Assembly: GCA_046331625.1 (NCBI GenBank)
Contig: JAXLQL010000005.1
Coordinates: 248,001-312,000, forward strand
Direction of reading: 5' to 3'
From: JAXLQL01 sp046331625
GTDB lineage: Bacteria; Acidobacteriota; Terriglobia; Bryobacterales; Bryobacteraceae
DNA: 64,000 nucleotides
Part shown: piece by piece, positions 61,778-64,000 of the stretch
Position numbering within the stretch: position 1 is the stretch's first letter
Layout: every line of letters begins with the position of its first letter
Program-made: the position numbers and the translations under genes
The notes under the pieces: model-generated
What the model saw: the letters and a program-made list of their open reading frames with translations, nothing else
What the model was told of the DNA's origin: nothing
Database searches by the model: none

Positions 61778-62401
61778 TTACTTCGTAAACAGATAGATGG
61801 CCACTTCGGCACGGAGATTCGGATACGACTCGATGCGATGCTGGCCCGAAAGAAAGATCCGCTTCTCGATGCGCCAGTGCTGCTGCTCGAGCAGTGATTC
61901 GAAATCGTCGACGGTGAGGAAGTGGATGTTCGGCGAATCGTACCAGTCGTAGGGAAACAACGGCGTCTTTGGCGATCGCCCGCTGGTCAAGTGGATCCAG
62001 CGCACCCGCCAGTGACTGAAGTTCGGAAAACCCACGATCGCCTTGCGGCCGACGCGCAACATTTCCTTCAGCACCACCAACGGCCGCTGTGTCTGCTGCA
62101 GCGTCTGGCTCAGGATCACGTAGTCGAAGGCGTCGTCGGGATAGTCAGTGAGGCTGGCCTCGAGGTCGCCTTGATACACGGGAACGCCGCGCGCAATCGC
62201 CTTCTGCACGTCGGCGCCATTGCGCTCGATGCCGCGAGCCTGCACCTGTTTGTTCTCCACCAGCCACTCGAGCAGTTCCGCATCTCCGCATCCCAAGTCG
62301 AGCACGCGAGAGCCGGGCTCGATCAGTTCCGAGATGATCTGGTTGTCGCTGCGGCCGAGCACATGCCGCACCAGAGCTTTGGGAGGATTGGCCGCAGTCA
62401 T
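61778..62401 (-). CDS. metW: Methionine biosynthesis protein MetW
   Basis: A 207-residue SAM-methyltransferase-like protein. The cofactor motif is VLDLGCGDAELLEWL at about residues 33-47, followed by GIERNGADVQKAIARGVPVYQGDLE and SQTLQQTQRPLVVLKEMLRVGRKAIVGFPNFSHW, a strong MetW signature. MetW usually accompanies MetX and is needed for homoserine acylation in several bacteria, though its biochemical role is unsettled. ATG 62401 overlaps the metX stop in ATGA, so the two are coupled. Nothing was found in the 208 bases between this gene and the aminotransferase. Confidence 0.93.
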   Translation of the reverse strand: MTAANPPKALVRHVLGRSDNQIISELIEPGSRVLDLGCGDAELLEWLVENKQVQARGIERNGADVQKAIARGVPVYQGDLEASLTDYPDDAFDYVILSQTLQQTQRPLVVLKEMLRVGRKAIVGFPNFSHWRVRWIHLTSGRSPKTPLFPYDWYDSPNIHFLTVDDFESLLEQQHWRIEKRIFLSGQHRIESYPNLRAEVAIYLFTK

Positions 62402-63510
62402 CGGCGCGAGACCTCCTTGTAGACGCGGCTTAGGAACCCGCGCACGATCTCGCTTTGCTCGCCCACTTCCACCAGGAACGCATCGTGTCCGTAGTTCGAA
62501 GGTAACTCGCAGTAGGCCACGTCCCGGTTGCGGCTGCGCAGCGCGTTGACGATCTCGAGCGATTGATACGACGGATAGAGCCAGTCAGACGTGAAGCTGA
62601 TCACCAGGAAGCTCGCCGAAGCGCGCTCGAGCGAAGCCGCCAGCGACGGATAGCCGGCCGAGAGGTCGAAGAAGTCCATCGCCTTGGTGATGTAGAGGTA
62701 CGAATTGGCGTCGAAGCGGTCGACGAACTGGCTGCCTCGATAGTTGAGGTAGCTCTCCACCTCGAAGTCGATCGACATGTCGAGCCCGGGTTGGTCCTTG
62801 CCGCGGAGTCTGCGTCCGAACTTCTGGCGCATGGACTCGTCGCTCATGTACGTGATGTGGCCCACCATGCGGGCCACCGAGAGTCCGCGCCCAGGGAGCT
62901 TGCCGCCGTAGTAGTTGCCGTCGTTCCAGTTGGGGTCGGCCATGATGGCGCGGCGCCCCACTTCGTTGAAGGCGATCTGCATGGCCGTATGGCGCGCGGT
63001 ACTCGCGATCGGCAAGGCCGCGGCGACGCTCGAAGGAAAGCTCACGGCCCATTCGAGCACTTGCATCCCGCCCATCGAACCTCCGGCCACGGCCAGCAGT
63101 TTTTCGATGCCGAGGTGATCCACGAGCTTCTTCTGCAACCGGACCATGTCCGCAACCGTGACGCCGGGGAAGGTCATCGCAAAGGGCTGCCCAGTGGCGG
63201 GATTGGTGGAGCCGGGTCCGGTGGTGCCCTTGCACCCGGAAAGGACATTAGAACAAATCACGAAGTATTTGTTTGTATCGAACGCCTTACCGGGTCCGAT
63301 CATGTTGTCCCACCAGCCGGGCTTTCCGGTTTCCTTGTCGATGCCGGCGGCGTGGGCGTCTCCGGAGAAGGCGTGTTCGATCAGGATCGCATTGGCGCGT
63401 TTGGCGTCGAGTTCGCCGTAGGTCTGATAGGCGACGTCCACCGGCGTGATGGTGCCGCCGTTGTCCAGAGAGATCGAGTCAAACCGAACGGACTGGGTCT
63501 CGACGATCAC
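62398..63510 (-). CDS. metX: Homoserine O-acetyltransferase
   Basis: A 370-residue alpha/beta-hydrolase that acylates homoserine, the first dedicated step of methionine synthesis. The nucleophile elbow is AVAGGSMGGMQVLEW; LNYRGSQFVDRFDANSYLYITKAMDFFDL and the C-terminal NYGHDAFLVE (catalytic His region) are typical MetX. Start chosen at GTG 63510, which overlaps the upstream stop in GTGA and gives the standard length. A longer frame to 63651 adds an unlikely Arg/Ser-rich leader. A succinyl rather than acetyl donor cannot be excluded. Coupled to metW downstream. Confidence 0.92.
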   Translation of the reverse strand: MIVETQSVRFDSISLDNGGTITPVDVAYQTYGELDAKRANAILIEHAFSGDAHAAGIDKETGKPGWWDNMIGPGKAFDTNKYFVICSNVLSGCKGTTGPGSTNPATGQPFAMTFPGVTVADMVRLQKKLVDHLGIEKLLAVAGGSMGGMQVLEWAVSFPSSVAAALPIASTARHTAMQIAFNEVGRRAIMADPNWNDGNYYGGKLPGRGLSVARMVGHITYMSDESMRQKFGRRLRGKDQPGLDMSIDFEVESYLNYRGSQFVDRFDANSYLYITKAMDFFDLSAGYPSLAASLERASASFLVISFTSDWLYPSYQSLEIVNALRSRNRDVAYCELPSNYGHDAFLVEVGEQSEIVRGFLSRVYKEVSRR

Positions 63511-64000
63511 GGGGAATTCCCAATGGTAGCATCCGGGCTCCGAACGCCGATTTCGATCGATTCCCGGCCCAGAAGGCGGGCTCCCGCTCGCACTTCGAGC
63601 CACGCCGGACCGGGAGGCACAACGGCGGGCACCTGGAAATTCAACTCCCACCGCGGCAGGCGCGGATCGGTGCGGAACGATTCGATGTCCACAACGGGTA
63701 CTCCCGAGATCGACGCTTGCACTGTGGCCGGGTCAATCACTTCCTCTACTGTCATCTTCACCACACCGTTGACGATGCTCGTTCCGGACATGAGATCCAC
63801 ACCGTCAGTGACCGAGAGCAGCTTTGGAACGCGCGGCCCGGCGGGCATGAGGCGGATCCAGGATTCGGCGCGATCACCGCCGAGTATGACGCGCACGGGC
63901 GCGGCGCCGGTGGAGAGGCCCTCGGGCAGGAGCACGTTGAGCTGCTGGAGCGAGTCGTGTTCGGGGTGCCCCAGGTACGTGGCAAACGCGGGCTTGCCGC
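63507..64000 (-). CDS. C-terminal part of an acidobacterial TIGR03437-like secreted protein (truncated by window)
   Basis: The frame is open to the window edge, so only the last ~165 residues are visible. It reads YLGHPEHDSLQQLNVLLPEGL, then STGAAPVRVILGGDRAESWIRL, and ends WLEVRAGARLLGRESIEIGV plus a short tail. The LNVLLPEGLxTG...VxV pattern resembles the TIGR03437 module common in Solibacter-group secreted proteins; several IPT-like beta-strands follow. Function unknown. Its stop overlaps the metX GTG by four bases, so metX and metW are probably read from a transcript that starts upstream of this gene. Confidence 0.6.
   Translation of the reverse strand, partial: GKPAFATYLGHPEHDSLQQLNVLLPEGLSTGAAPVRVILGGDRAESWIRLMPAGPRVPKLLSVTDGVDLMSGTSIVNGVVKMTVEEVIDPATVQASISGVPVVDIESFRTDPRLPRWELNFQVPAVVPPGPAWLEVRAGARLLGRESIEIGVRSPDATIGNSP

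Overview
The window looks like chromosome from an acidobacterium, most likely of the Bryobacter/Solibacter group. The evidence is high G+C, a GWxTD-domain secreted protein, carboxypeptidase-regulatory/outer-membrane-barrel genes, DUF3108 proteins, a PQQ-propeller protein, a heme-free parallel beta-helix exoprotein and an NtrC-type two-component pair with a PDZ-bearing kinase. No rRNA, tRNA, CRISPR array or insertion sequence was recognised. All assignments come from reading the translated sequence; no database search was run.

Layout. 0-4 kb: two glycosyltransferase genes around a DUF3108 gene; the second is fused to a methyltransferase and runs into antisense degenerate DNA. 4-5.5 kb: a reverse-strand Rpn/PD-(D/E)XK-like gene followed by decaying copies of its own 3' end. 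5.6-10.6 kb: a POTRA protein diverging from lpdA-lipB-E2, a lipoate-centred operon. 10.6-12.75 kb: a ParA-type ATPase coupled to a frameshifted AlbA_2/Schlafen-type gene. 12.8-17.2 kb: gamma-glutamyltranspeptidase, an RRM protein with its own terminator, and the overlapping purC-cvpA-gph operon. 17.3-21.7 kb: an operon of secreted or envelope enzymes. 21.6-25 kb: four neighbouring envelope genes all broken by small indels. 25-31.5 kb: the GWxTD gene and a sensor kinase/sigma-54 regulator pair. 32-43.4 kb: msrP, a ClpB-type AAA+, an SDR, a 47-aa membrane peptide, a glucose-6-phosphate-isomerase-like gene trailed by 84-bp tandem repeats built from its own 3' end, a lipoprotein, a beta-helix protein, a PQQ propeller and a serine hydrolase.

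44.0-59.1 kb is the standout: a contiguous set of virion genes on one strand (portal, scaffold-like, P22-type coat, connectors, tail terminator, tail tube, tail-assembly chaperones, short tape measure, distal tail proteins, a hub with four cysteines, and a large tail-tip protein). No terminase, protease, integrase, repressor, replication or lysis gene is visible. The composition resembles the host and the size and order are close to those of gene transfer agents. Within it, a putative A AAA AAC slippery heptamer joins a chaperone frame to a start-less downstream frame, as in the lambda G/GT system. A perfect intrinsic terminator follows the coat gene.

59-64 kb returns to core metabolism: an EEP-family hydrolase, argD-like aminotransferase, then metX-metW on the reverse strand, coupled to an upstream gene cut off by the window end.
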